Source: Sphingobacterium sp. UGAL515B_05
GTDB taxonomy: Bacteria; Bacteroidota; Bacteroidia; Sphingobacteriales; Sphingobacteriaceae
Direction: 5' to 3'
Length of the DNA stretch: 64,000 bases
Assembly: GCF_033097525.1 (NCBI RefSeq)
Contig: NZ_CP109907.1
Span: 248,001 to 312,000, forward strand
Shown here: piece after piece, positions 26,546-35,599 of the stretch
Layout of the letters: each line of letters opens with the position of its first letter
Position numbering within the stretch: the first letter of the stretch is position 1
Program-made: the position numbers and the translations under genes
The notes under the pieces: model-generated
What the model was told of the DNA's origin: nothing
The model's database searches: none
The model's input: only the letters and a program-made list of their open reading frames with translations

Positions 26546-26611
26546 GTTCAGTGCTTGTTCAGTGCTTGTTCAGTGATTGTTCAGTGATTGTTCAGTGCTC
26601 ACTCAGTACAA
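26546..26611. repeat. Array of six 11-bp tandem repeats (GTTCAGTGMTT)
   Basis: Units start at 26546, 26557 (both GTTCAGTGCTT), 26568, 26579 (both GTTCAGTGATT) and 26590 (GTTCAGTGCTC). A decayed sixth, ACTCAGTACAA, is at 26601. It lies in a 346-bp gene-free stretch (26417-26762), about 130 bp upstream of the small membrane protein. Nothing else is seen there. It could be a regulator-binding array or a genome-wide repeat. Confidence 0.75.
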
Positions 26612-26762
26612 ACTGAATAAGCAGTGACTAATTACTGTCTAAATACTGGTCAAATATTGTGATTAGATACAATTTGGTCGTAACGATAAACCTGCTTCTT
26701 CCTAGGCCATCCATCGGGTCAATCGTTTAGGTTTGACGCCTTACAAAATCAGTTTGTTTCCA

Positions 26763-27167
26763 TCAGTTTTCATCCGATCGACTTTTGCTTGTACTTTTCA
26801 ATGCCCATGCAACCAATATGGGCTGAAAAAATAAACGGGCGAGCCGCTTTCCGTCCGTATCCAATCCAAAGCCGTCGCGACGGTCTTTATATTGCGCAAT
26901 ATTTCCGGGAAACACGGCTGTAAAAAACGCTGCTGCGATTTTTCCAACGTTCGACCGCTGTTTAGCAGGTGTCAAAATCAAGGCAGCACCCAAAGCAATT
27001 TCAGCAAAACCCGAGTACAGCACCGTATCATCTTTGGGGATTGGAACCCAGTCCGGCACCTGTGCCTGGAATTCCTTGCGGGCGAAGGACAGATGTCCAA
27101 TACCGGCAACAACCAAAAAGGCTCCTAATCCAACTCGTGCAATCTTCTGCATAGGTGATTTATCCAT
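26763..27167 (-). CDS. DoxX-like membrane protein
   Basis: 134 residues with four weakly hydrophobic segments: LGAFLVVAGIGHLSFARKEF, LYSGFAEIALGAALILTP, AAAFFTAVFPGNIAQY, FFQPILVAWAL. This is the DoxX-like pattern with the conserved GIGHL(x)F. Role unknown. Monocistronic. Confidence 0.78.
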   Translation of the reverse strand: MDKSPMQKIARVGLGAFLVVAGIGHLSFARKEFQAQVPDWVPIPKDDTVLYSGFAEIALGAALILTPAKQRSNVGKIAAAFFTAVFPGNIAQYKDRRDGFGLDTDGKRLARLFFQPILVAWALKSTSKSRSDEN

Positions 27168-27450
27168 AGCTTTTTTACTTAAAGTACATCATTCGATGAG
27201 AAATCGTTTGTTCAACGCTGAAAATGATCCAGCTTATTGCAAAGGCACAATTTTACTAAAAGAAGCACCCCGTTTGGGAACAAGAGTGCCAAGACATTTT
27301 TGCAGCTGCCCCTCCCTTATTGAACAGGGAATGATTGACATCGCTTAGGACAACAGGTGAGACATGAACGTACTAAAAATTTAAATTTAATTTACAACGA
27401 GCAACCGTTGTCTTCTGATATTTTCCCTATCTTACTATAAAAATTAAACC

Positions 27451-28053
27451 ATGCAGCGAATTATCTTTATATTTATACTAATGGGGACGTTCTTGATTGG
27501 CAAGAGCCAAGATCAAGCACAGATCAGCGTCAATCCGACTGGACTTGCTTTTCAAAATGGATCCCAGTCAATTATTATAGCGAACACCAAATCCGCAATG
27601 GAAATTAAACAAGATATCATAAGAAATCTCAAAATTTCCCACCAATCCAGGTTCTTAAAAATAGATTCTGCAAAAGATGTTCTTATTGTAAGTGATTTTA
27701 TTCCGGGGTATACAAAATCAGATAAATTTCCGGAGAACGCCTATCAATTGGATCTTTTTTACAAAATTGTGGTTGATATTAAGGATAATAAGTTTAGAGT
27801 CCATCTACCGACGATCACCATTGCCTCGAATCAGAAATATGAATATGACGGATTAAATAAAAGAATTCAATTTTCGATAAACATGGCAATACGCGGTAAA
27901 CGGGAGGCGGGAAGCAATATTGAAAAGCAACTATTTATTTTTAATGAAAAAGATAAGCTAATTGAGAAAATCACAAAAGAAAAACTTGAACAGGACTTAT
28001 CAGCGATTGTCCGCCTTATCATTGACCAATCGGAAGCTCCAAATTGGGATTGA
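27451..28053 (+). CDS. Exported DUF4468-like protein
   Basis: 200 residues. A signal peptide (IFIFILMGTFLIGKSQ) then a beta-rich domain of the TBP-like DUF4468 type common in Bacteroidota (YKIVVDIKDNKFRV, then IQFSINMAI). It faces the periplasm. Function unknown. A possible promoter TATCTTAC lies about 20 bp upstream of the ATG. Confidence 0.6.
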   Translation: MQRIIFIFILMGTFLIGKSQDQAQISVNPTGLAFQNGSQSIIIANTKSAMEIKQDIIRNLKISHQSRFLKIDSAKDVLIVSDFIPGYTKSDKFPENAYQLDLFYKIVVDIKDNKFRVHLPTITIASNQKYEYDGLNKRIQFSINMAIRGKREAGSNIEKQLFIFNEKDKLIEKITKEKLEQDLSAIVRLIIDQSEAPNWD

Positions 28054-28132
28054 TACATAAAGCCGCTCATCGGAAGTGAAACAAGATTATTTCACCAAAA
28101 AAATATATATTTGATCAAATGAAATTAATCCT

Positions 28133-29134
28133 ATGCATTATTATTTCTTAAATATATATAAATACATTATTCTTCTTGTTTTTACGGGCCTTTTGATGCC
28201 GTCAAAAGCCCAGGAGACAATCGTCAGCTACATTAAGAAAAATGGTGGTTTTACTGCAATCAAAGATTCGGCAGCTTACACGAACATTATTCGGTTAACA
28301 GCAAATGAATTGGGGCTTCACGAATTAAACGATTACTATCCTAATGGCAATTTAAAAAGACATGGATGGACCAAAGTAGCCGACCCACGAAGATTATTTC
28401 TGGAAGGTACTATTGAAAGCTATCACAATAATGGCAACCTCGCGGTATCAGCCGGATATAAAGACAATAAACTGAGCGATACCGTAAAAAGATACTACGA
28501 AAATGGCCTTTTACGAGAAATTAGATTTTTCTCCAGTTCTGAAGCCAGTCCAAATGAATTTCTTTTTCAGGAGCAGCATAGCCGTCTACTCTATTATGCC
28601 GATTCAACAGGTCGCCAACAGATTGTGAATGGGAACGGCATGTTCGAATTTAAAGACAGCATAAATAGTGAAAAAGGGCAATATGCCGATGGTTTACGCC
28701 AAGGACATTGGGAAGGTACTTTAAAAAAGGGTAAGAGCAAGTTTGAAGAATGGTATGCAAAAGGTGTATTAAGCAAGGGCATTTGTACAGATAGTATGGA
28801 TAACGTTCACCCTTATACACAACGGGATGTCCAACCGGAATACCCTGGCGGTGTAAAAAACCTGATGATCTTTATTGCACGTAATTACAAATATCCCAAT
28901 GAAGCTTTAAAGGCAAAAGTATCCGGACAGCTCCTCATCAGTTTTGTCATTGAAAAAGACGGCACTGCAAATGAATTTAAAGTAATTAATGACCTCGGCT
29001 ATGGAACTGCCGCAAGTGGCATAGAGGTACTTAAGAAAGCCGAAAAATGGACTCCGGGTTATCAATATGGCATGCCCGTGCGCGTGCAGTTTACTATTCC
29101 AATCCGCTTACATACAGGCCCGGCTCCAAATTAG
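28133..29134 (+). CDS. TonB-like C-terminal domain protein with MORN-type repeats
   Basis: 333 residues. Signal peptide or N-terminal anchor (IILLVFTGLLMPSKAQ), then YPNGNLKRHG, YHNNGNLAV and YYENGLLREI repeats of the MORN_2/toxin-antitoxin type. The C-terminal 90 residues (about 240-333) are a TonB_C energy-transducer fold (YPNEALKAKVSGQLLISFVI, IPIRLH). No TM-linker-proline-rich build of a true TonB is seen, so it may be a periplasmic partner. It converges with the gene ending at 29141. Confidence 0.75.
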   Translation: MHYYFLNIYKYIILLVFTGLLMPSKAQETIVSYIKKNGGFTAIKDSAAYTNIIRLTANELGLHELNDYYPNGNLKRHGWTKVADPRRLFLEGTIESYHNNGNLAVSAGYKDNKLSDTVKRYYENGLLREIRFFSSSEASPNEFLFQEQHSRLLYYADSTGRQQIVNGNGMFEFKDSINSEKGQYADGLRQGHWEGTLKKGKSKFEEWYAKGVLSKGICTDSMDNVHPYTQRDVQPEYPGGVKNLMIFIARNYKYPNEALKAKVSGQLLISFVIEKDGTANEFKVINDLGYGTAASGIEVLKKAEKWTPGYQYGMPVRVQFTIPIRLHTGPAPN

Positions 29135-29140
29135 CCTTGA

Positions 29141-30505
29141 TCATAATCGTCTGGACTGTATCTGCTTCAAAACGGCCTGCATTTTTTCCTGATAGCGCTT
29201 ATTTGACTTCGCTAATTTCACAGCTTTTTGTTGTTCTTCTTCTGCCTGCGCATAAAAACCGACCCGATACAACAATAAAGCCATCGTATAGCGGAATGCG
29301 GGCACATCAGGTTTGAGATCTATTGTTTTCTTTTGCCAACGGATCGCATCAAATATAACCTCAGCGTTATTTTTTTCAAAAGCCAGGATCTGCTGCGCAC
29401 CGTAATTTAAATTAGTAGCCTGGTCATCCTGATAATATTTACGTCCCTTTCCTACGAGGGCTTTGAATTCTGCATTTTGTGCGCTGTCCAATAAAAGCCG
29501 GTTTCGCGAAAACTTGATCTGTCGATCTTGTGCAAAGTCTACGCGTGACAACGAATCGGGATCGACCCGATAAAATGATTGATTGTAATAGTTTCGCGCC
29601 ATCTGTACGTAAGCCACACTATCTTTCATAAGCCTTTTATACTCGAGGGGATAAAAAGCTTGCGAATTAGAAGCCCGTAAATGATTAGGCGTCCATGTCG
29701 TATAGGCAAAATACCCCACTTCTTGAGCTAAGGAGAAGTTTTTGCTGTCAAGCGATTCCCGAAATGTCCGTTGTATAATCCTGTTGTTTATCTTTTTACG
29801 AACTGGTAACGGCAGAGAGGAATACAGGCTATCCACCATTGTGCTATTGGTACGTGCGAGTCGATAAGATTTGCTATTATAGACTGGGCCACAGCTCAAT
29901 AAAAATATAACCGTCTCAAAATTATTCAATTGCTCTATTGTCAGCTGCGCTATATAGTCACTTAATAGCTGCTGGTCTGTATATTGGTCAAATGTTTGAT
30001 TGTAGCGGAGTATTTTGTGCAACAAAGACTGCTGACGCATTCCCTTTCGATATTGTGCAGTAAGAACACCGAGCGTTTCAGCTTTCGCAAGCGTATTTGC
30101 CGAGTCTAGAAGCCTTTCCAGCTCATCTCCCCCATCAACCGCCTTGTCTACTCGTAAAATAGGAATCCCATCTTTATCGGTAACAAGGTACATCGGTTTG
30201 TTCAAATAGAAAGCTCGTTGCAACGGATGGTCAAATTCATCCCGATCCACCTGAACGATTCCCGACACAAACTGCGTACTGAGCATATCTTTTGCTTTTT
30301 TTGAAACAGCGCCTCTAAAAGGAATAATCTGATCGCTCCGCTGATGAACGACCAAGAACATTGGCTTATTTTCCTTTGCTGCGCGTTCCATAAGCTGCAA
30401 ATAATCTTCCTCTTGCGGAAATTGCTGTTTCTGTGCTATCGCAGGGTAAACAAACATCCAACACAAAAATATGAATACAGCAGATTGTAATTTGAATTGA
30501 CTCAT
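29141..30505 (-). CDS. Exported thioredoxin-like/TPR protein lacking CxxC
   Basis: 454 residues. Signal peptide ends at AIAQ (about 25). Residues 35-125 look like a thioredoxin-fold 'DUF255/Thioredoxin_7' domain (KENKPMFLVVHQ, GIVQVDRDEF, KPMYLVTDKDGIPILR), but where CxxC is expected there is RSDQ, so redox activity is unlikely. The C-terminal part carries TPR-like helices (PAFRYTMALLLYRVGFYAQAEEEQ). Possibly a periplasmic assembly factor. Function unknown. Confidence 0.65.
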   Translation of the reverse strand: MSQFKLQSAVFIFLCWMFVYPAIAQKQQFPQEEDYLQLMERAAKENKPMFLVVHQRSDQIIPFRGAVSKKAKDMLSTQFVSGIVQVDRDEFDHPLQRAFYLNKPMYLVTDKDGIPILRVDKAVDGGDELERLLDSANTLAKAETLGVLTAQYRKGMRQQSLLHKILRYNQTFDQYTDQQLLSDYIAQLTIEQLNNFETVIFLLSCGPVYNSKSYRLARTNSTMVDSLYSSLPLPVRKKINNRIIQRTFRESLDSKNFSLAQEVGYFAYTTWTPNHLRASNSQAFYPLEYKRLMKDSVAYVQMARNYYNQSFYRVDPDSLSRVDFAQDRQIKFSRNRLLLDSAQNAEFKALVGKGRKYYQDDQATNLNYGAQQILAFEKNNAEVIFDAIRWQKKTIDLKPDVPAFRYTMALLLYRVGFYAQAEEEQQKAVKLAKSNKRYQEKMQAVLKQIQSRRL

Positions 30506-30794
30506 TATTTAATTAAAATTAACTAGCAATATGTTCGCATATCATTTACAGAATCGGATAAAGGTCTCGACTCTTCTATTAAAAAAGTGAACAGCAAATT
30601 AAGATGTTCAACGACGAATAAAACAGCAAGAATGAATGCATAAAGCTAATCAAATATCAATAAAAATCCACAACAAAATTAACGCTGTACATAAAAAATT
30701 AATAACGAAAAGAAAGTACAGCAATAAGCAGTCTGGATTTGTTCAACTGCAAGCTGACAAAAGCTGAACATCGACCGTTTCAAAATCGCTTCAC

Positions 30795-33231
30795 TTACTT
30801 TTTATTATTTTTAATCATACGGCGATAATAGACGACCTTACCAGTCTCCGTCAGCCCCTGGATTGTTACCCAGACCCCTTTATTGCGACTGTTGTTGTAG
30901 AATACAAATTCTTTGGATTGCTCGGCCTGATTAAAATCAAAAAACGGATCCCAGTACAAGGTCAAGCGAGTATCCAACCCAGAAGACAGACGCATTGCCG
31001 TCGACGAATAAACCTTATTAGTATACGCTTTTAAAGGCATATAACCTGCTATAGTTTCATGATATTCATCAGATCCCAAATCCCGATTTACCTCTGCCGG
31101 ACTATATTCAAAGACAAGCAGCACATTTGTACCGGAATACACCGGAGAGCTATACGTACGGTAAAACTTCAGATAAGGATAGTTAGACACATCCTCATCC
31201 AAAAACGATAATTGGTACTGCCGATTCAATTCTTCTAATTTGTCGGGATCAGTTTTTGTTTTTTTTTACGACGTTGGACAGTCCACTGCCGTCTGCAGCT
31301 GCTTTCGCAACGTCGCCGGTTCCCCCGGCTAACTTTCCATTAAGAATAATCGAAACACTTTGCGCGGGAACTTTCGTAGCAATATACTCACGTAGAGACT
31401 GACTCATTCTAATAACCGAGCTGTCCATCAATGGAAGCAAGATTAAATCTGGTTGGTGGACAGTCTGAGGTTCTATCGTTCTGAAACGAAATTGCAAACG
31501 ATCAATTTCCCGTTGCCTGCGCGTCCGCGTTACCTGCACTGTCTGCAGCACCCGATTTCCGTGCGCATCCATTGTAAAATAGTCTGAGTGAAGTCCCTTT
31601 AAATTATTCAACTCTCTTCTACTTGCATTAGCGGCCTGTACAGGTATTAGGATGGGATAGCGATAATTTTGGGGATCTGCAAATTTATACTGAACAGTAA
31701 AAGGGGTAAATTTCAGCTTTCGATAGATCTGTATAACCCTGGTTTCTAACGAATCAAATATAATCGAATTGGGCACCGCAAAATTTCCATTTTTGTCAAA
31801 CATCAACTCAGTATATTGCATGCGTGGTGTTTCGGGATACTGATAGCCAAAAGAAATCCCCCTTGCAGGTAAATTTCTTTTTTTTCCTTTGTTTACTTCA
31901 TCCAGATAATCGGAATAGAATTTAGCCCATGATCCCTTTTTCAGGCGGATCTGGCCTTGTATCTTTATGGGAGGATCCACCACCGTTAATTCGCTACCGG
32001 GACAATAGCTATCATCCCAAGTTTGCCCCTGGATAAAAAGATTCTTATTTTCTGTACGTTCCCACAACAGCTGCGGATTAACTAAAGGCTGTTGGCTTAA
32101 AGGCTGAAAGTAAATATCCGTCAACATACTTTGCGTGGTATCTACGGCGACTTCGGCATCAACTACCGAAACCGACAAACGGGCCATCTTCTCGCCCTTA
32201 GGCAAGGTCACTGTAACTGTACCTTCCGATTTTTCCTGAAAAGTACTGCTGACTGAGACAATAGGGCTTACTTCAATCTGTTCGTCGTCAATAAGCAAGC
32301 TTGTCCGCGATACGACCTGCTGTTTATCCCGTACGACAGCCTGCAAAATACCATATTCAAGATCCGCTTTCTTTAACGGAATATTCGTCTTTTTTCCTTC
32401 TTTGAGGTTGAACTCTTGATCAAAAAGGGCTCTTTTTCCTATTCCTACAGTGACATGAACAAGCTGGCTAGGCAGGTTGGTCTGCAATTGAACAAGTACC
32501 AGCGAATCCTGTTTTACCAAAGCAACCTTAGCGCCCTGCACCACTGGTTGAATTTTGTCTTTATGCAGTATACCCAGGGGATCTGCCCATTGGAGCATAT
32601 AACTCCGATCTGGCTTAAAAATCGTCCGCAGCGTAGCAAAGCCAGCCGAGTCTGTCCTAAACTCCGCTATTTCACCAGCCTTTTCATCCACCATTTTTCC
32701 CTTAACAAAAGCTGGATATCCCCTACTGTCCAATGTTTGGATCAGCAGGGTATTTTCCAGTCCAGAAAGTAAGATCCCCCCCTCAGGCTGCTGCACAAGC
32801 TTGAACTCAGGTACTTTTTCAAGGGTAGATGTAGGGTTTTCATGAGAAAGCTGCAGAATGCCCAATTTTTTAAAATAGGGCCTACTATTGACGCAGGAGT
32901 CCAAGAGGGTATTGGCATTGATAAAAATCTCTTGACCAGGATAGCCTGCAGGTATGGTAAAATAGCTCGCTGTGACACCATCTTTGATTAAGGCCACTGA
33001 TTGCCATATCTCCTTTCCCCCCTCGTCGATCAGTTTCATGTACATATTGTGGAGATCTCGAGCGATAGCTCCATCCTTTATAAAATAGCCCTTAAACCAG
33101 ACCGTGTCTCCAGGTAAATAGTAGTCTCGATCAGTATGTAAGTAAAGTTGGCTCGTCTGGCCGTAGGTCGATTGAAAAAAAAACATCAGCAATAGGATGT
33201 GCAGCAAAAGTCTAACGATGTATTTCATCAT
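30795..33231 (-). pseudogene. Large exported MG2-like protein, frameshifted at a run of nine A
   Basis: From the ATG at 33231 the protein has a signal peptide (LLLMFFFQSTYGQ) and the motif LYLHTDRDYYLPGDTVWFKGYF typical of Bacteroidota MG2/macroglobulin-like or plug-domain surface proteins of about 800 residues. At residue 660 it ends after VVKKNKN. The next frame continues without a gap to 30795, with the usual family C-terminus (SGLDTRLTLYWDPFFDF, VWVTIQGLTETGKVVYYRR). The junction is a run of nine A on the coding strand (31259-31267). Eight A would fuse both parts into about 811 residues. It may be a mutation, a homopolymer sequencing error or slippage. Confidence 0.82.
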
Positions 33232-33628
33232 TCGGTTTGATTTATTGGATTAAATAGGATAATAGGGCTACGGCTAAAAGTGCAACAGTAAGGGCTATCA
33301 TCTATTTATTGAAAAGAAATAGATTCAATAGTTTATCGTTTATTGCAATTGGTTTCTATCTGAAAATTGAAAAGAAAAATTGAATAAAAAAAATATAATT
33401 TCGAAACAATCGATTGCGTATTTTTTAATCGAGCGGATAAACAAATATTAAACCGTGACCTTCATCTCATTTTGATGGGCTACTCATGAACTTTAAGCTC
33501 AATCGTTTTCGAAGAAATAAAATCACCAGCACCTGCTCTCACGCTAAAAGCTGAGCATATTTCCCTATCTTTATACCGTGCTCTTAAAGCATCTGTTATG
33601 TCAATTTCTTTATACATGATCAAACAAG
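33232..33628. other. Intergenic region (397 bp)
   Basis: AT-rich, between the divergent MG2-like and ECF sigma genes. A candidate -7 box for the sigma gene, TATCTTTA, is at 33566-33573. No coding frame, repeat or RNA gene is seen. Confidence 0.4.
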
Positions 33629-34177
33629 TTGGAAAATTTGCAGATAGATTTACCTTACACTATTGAATCCCTTTTTCAGCAATACTACCGACTGCTTTGT
33701 CTCTTTGCAAACAATATCCTCCACGACGAAGCTTTAGCTGAAGACGTTGTTCAGAGCTTTTTCGCAGGACTCTGCGAGGACCGCAATACCTTACCCGATG
33801 ATGAAAATGCGCGCCGGGGCTATCTCTTCATTTCCATCCGCAACAATTGCCTCAAACATATCCGCCGTGAAAAAATAAAAAGTAAATACGTCGACCAGCT
33901 TGACAAGGATATGATCGAAGAGCAGACCGTCATGGATGCCATGATACAGGCCGAAGTTATCGACCAGCTCATGGAAGCGGTTAATCAACTGCCCCAGGGC
34001 TGCAGACAAGTATTACACATGGCCATCTTCGACAAACTCTCCAACGAAGAAATTGCGGGCAACCTGACCATTTCCATCAATACCGTCAAAAGCCAGAAAA
34101 AAAGAGCCATACAGCTTCTCAGATCACGTTTAGATGCACATGCACTCCTCCTTTTGTTATTTTTACTTACTGAATAA
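33629..34177 (+). CDS. ECF-type RNA polymerase sigma factor
   Basis: 182 residues from a TTG start, the only one giving a full sigma-2 region. Region 2: FQQYYRLLCLFANNILHDEALAEDVVQSFFA. Region 4: LPQGCRQVLHMAIFDKLSNEEIAGNL, then SINTVKSQKKRAI. It is the sigma-70 family, FecI-like subgroup of Bacteroidota. It directs transcription of the SusC/SusD locus when released by the FecR anti-sigma factor encoded next. The first step of the signal is the STN domain of the SusC at 35600. Confidence 0.92.
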   Translation: MENLQIDLPYTIESLFQQYYRLLCLFANNILHDEALAEDVVQSFFAGLCEDRNTLPDDENARRGYLFISIRNNCLKHIRREKIKSKYVDQLDKDMIEEQTVMDAMIQAEVIDQLMEAVNQLPQGCRQVLHMAIFDKLSNEEIAGNLTISINTVKSQKKRAIQLLRSRLDAHALLLLLFLLTE

Positions 34178-34261
34178 CAAGCATTTAAAACTTTATTTTT
34201 TTTTCTTTCCATCCTTTTGCGCACCCTGTGGCTCTTCTCCTTAAACAGCCAATTGAACATC

Positions 34262-35455
34262 ATGATGGATCACCAATTTATACTCGTCGATTTCTTAGTC
34301 AAGCACTTTGGCGGGACATTGAGCCAAGCAGATATGCAGGCTCTCCAAAAAATCTTTGAAGATGATCCGACCCTACGCGAACAATGGGAACGATATACCA
34401 GTCAGGGGCTCAGATCTAGCGATGCAGAGTTCTGGGATAGACTGGACCTGGATCAGGCTCGAACGAAAATTTTACACTACGCTTCGGCCAAACCGGTAAA
34501 ACGACCATTACAGATCGGCAATATGCGCCAGCTAATGATCTATGCAGGTCTTGCAGCCAGCCTGCTCATCTTTTTAGGTGTCGCATGGTTTTTAAACGCT
34601 ACTCCTCAGGACAAACAAATTGTCGCCGATCACGTCTATCAGTATAACAACGATGTATTACCCGGTGGACAGAAAGCCACCCTCACGCTCTCCAATGGTA
34701 AAACTGTTGCACTCTCTGAGCAGCAGACAATTGTACAGGAAACGCATGGCGAACAGCTGCAGATCATAGATGGCCAACTGCACTACAAACCAAGCAGTGG
34801 GCAGACCGAACTTGCAAACCTAAAAAACACGTTGAAAGTACCCGAATCGGGCTTCTACCGGATGGTATTGCCGGACGGCACCAAAGTCTGGATCAATTCA
34901 GCTTCTGAGCTAAGCTATCCTTTGGCCTTTGGTAAATACACCCGCAATGTAGAACTACGGGGTGAGGCTTATTTTGAAGTAGCTCACGAAAAAAACCGGC
35001 CCTTCATCGTCAGCACGATCCACGGAGATATTAAGGTACTGGGGACCGCCTTTAATCTGACGGCTTATAGTAATGCAGCTTCCAATGTCACATTGGTCAA
35101 TGGCAGTATCCAGCTGACCAACAAGAATAAAACGAGCAAACAAATTGTACCCGGGCAAAAAGTCGAATTCGACGGCAGCGCCATGCGCGTCTCTCAGGCA
35201 AATATCGAAAAGGAAACCGCCTGGCAACATGGCTATTTCTATTTCGAACACGACCAGATTCAGGACATCATGGAACAACTGGCACGCTGGTATGACATCC
35301 AGGTTATCTACAAAGGACCGATCAGTAAGAAAAAGTTTGGCGGCAGCATGAGCCGAAGCGTAAGCCTCGCTGAAGCCTTGGAACTCATTAAACGCGGAGC
35401 CGGCCTTGAATTTGAAATTGATGGAAAAACCGTCACCGTAAAGACCAAAAACTAA
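34262..35455 (+). CDS. FecR-type anti-sigma factor
   Basis: 397 residues from the ATG at 34262. An N-terminal cytoplasmic helical region, one TM segment (QLMIYAGLAASLLIFLGVAWFL, about 90-111), then the periplasmic FecR domain (FYRMVLPDGTKVWINSASEL, GEAYFEVAHEKNRPFIV, LGTAFNLTAY) and the C-terminal DUF4974 (QDIMEQLARWYDIQV). It holds the sigma factor inactive until the STN of the SusC-like transducer signals substrate. It is 84 bp downstream of the sigma gene. Confidence 0.95.
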   Translation: MMDHQFILVDFLVKHFGGTLSQADMQALQKIFEDDPTLREQWERYTSQGLRSSDAEFWDRLDLDQARTKILHYASAKPVKRPLQIGNMRQLMIYAGLAASLLIFLGVAWFLNATPQDKQIVADHVYQYNNDVLPGGQKATLTLSNGKTVALSEQQTIVQETHGEQLQIIDGQLHYKPSSGQTELANLKNTLKVPESGFYRMVLPDGTKVWINSASELSYPLAFGKYTRNVELRGEAYFEVAHEKNRPFIVSTIHGDIKVLGTAFNLTAYSNAASNVTLVNGSIQLTNKNKTSKQIVPGQKVEFDGSAMRVSQANIEKETAWQHGYFYFEHDQIQDIMEQLARWYDIQVIYKGPISKKKFGGSMSRSVSLAEALELIKRGAGLEFEIDGKTVTVKTKN

Positions 35456-35599
35456 AAAGATAAACCAATTATTGAAGGAGGACGGATTATGATATAAAAA
35501 TTTACAAAAAGACTAACGGTACCCAGTCCAGAGGTGCCCTCCGCAGGTGTGAACCTGCCCCAATGAAAACCTAAAAAACTAACCCTTTTGCTGAAAAAT

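Noticed and set aside
26546..26611. CRISPR array
   Set aside because: Units are 11 bp with no spacers and no cas genes are nearby.
30684..30722. GCTGTAC/GTACAGC inverted repeat as terminator
   Set aside because: A 7-bp stem with a 25-nt loop and no T-run.
31249..31275. Programmed -1 ribosomal frameshift at A-AAA-AAC
   Set aside because: The slippery heptamer is present, but the downstream family sequence lies in the +1 frame (one base skipped), so -1 slippage would not join the halves.
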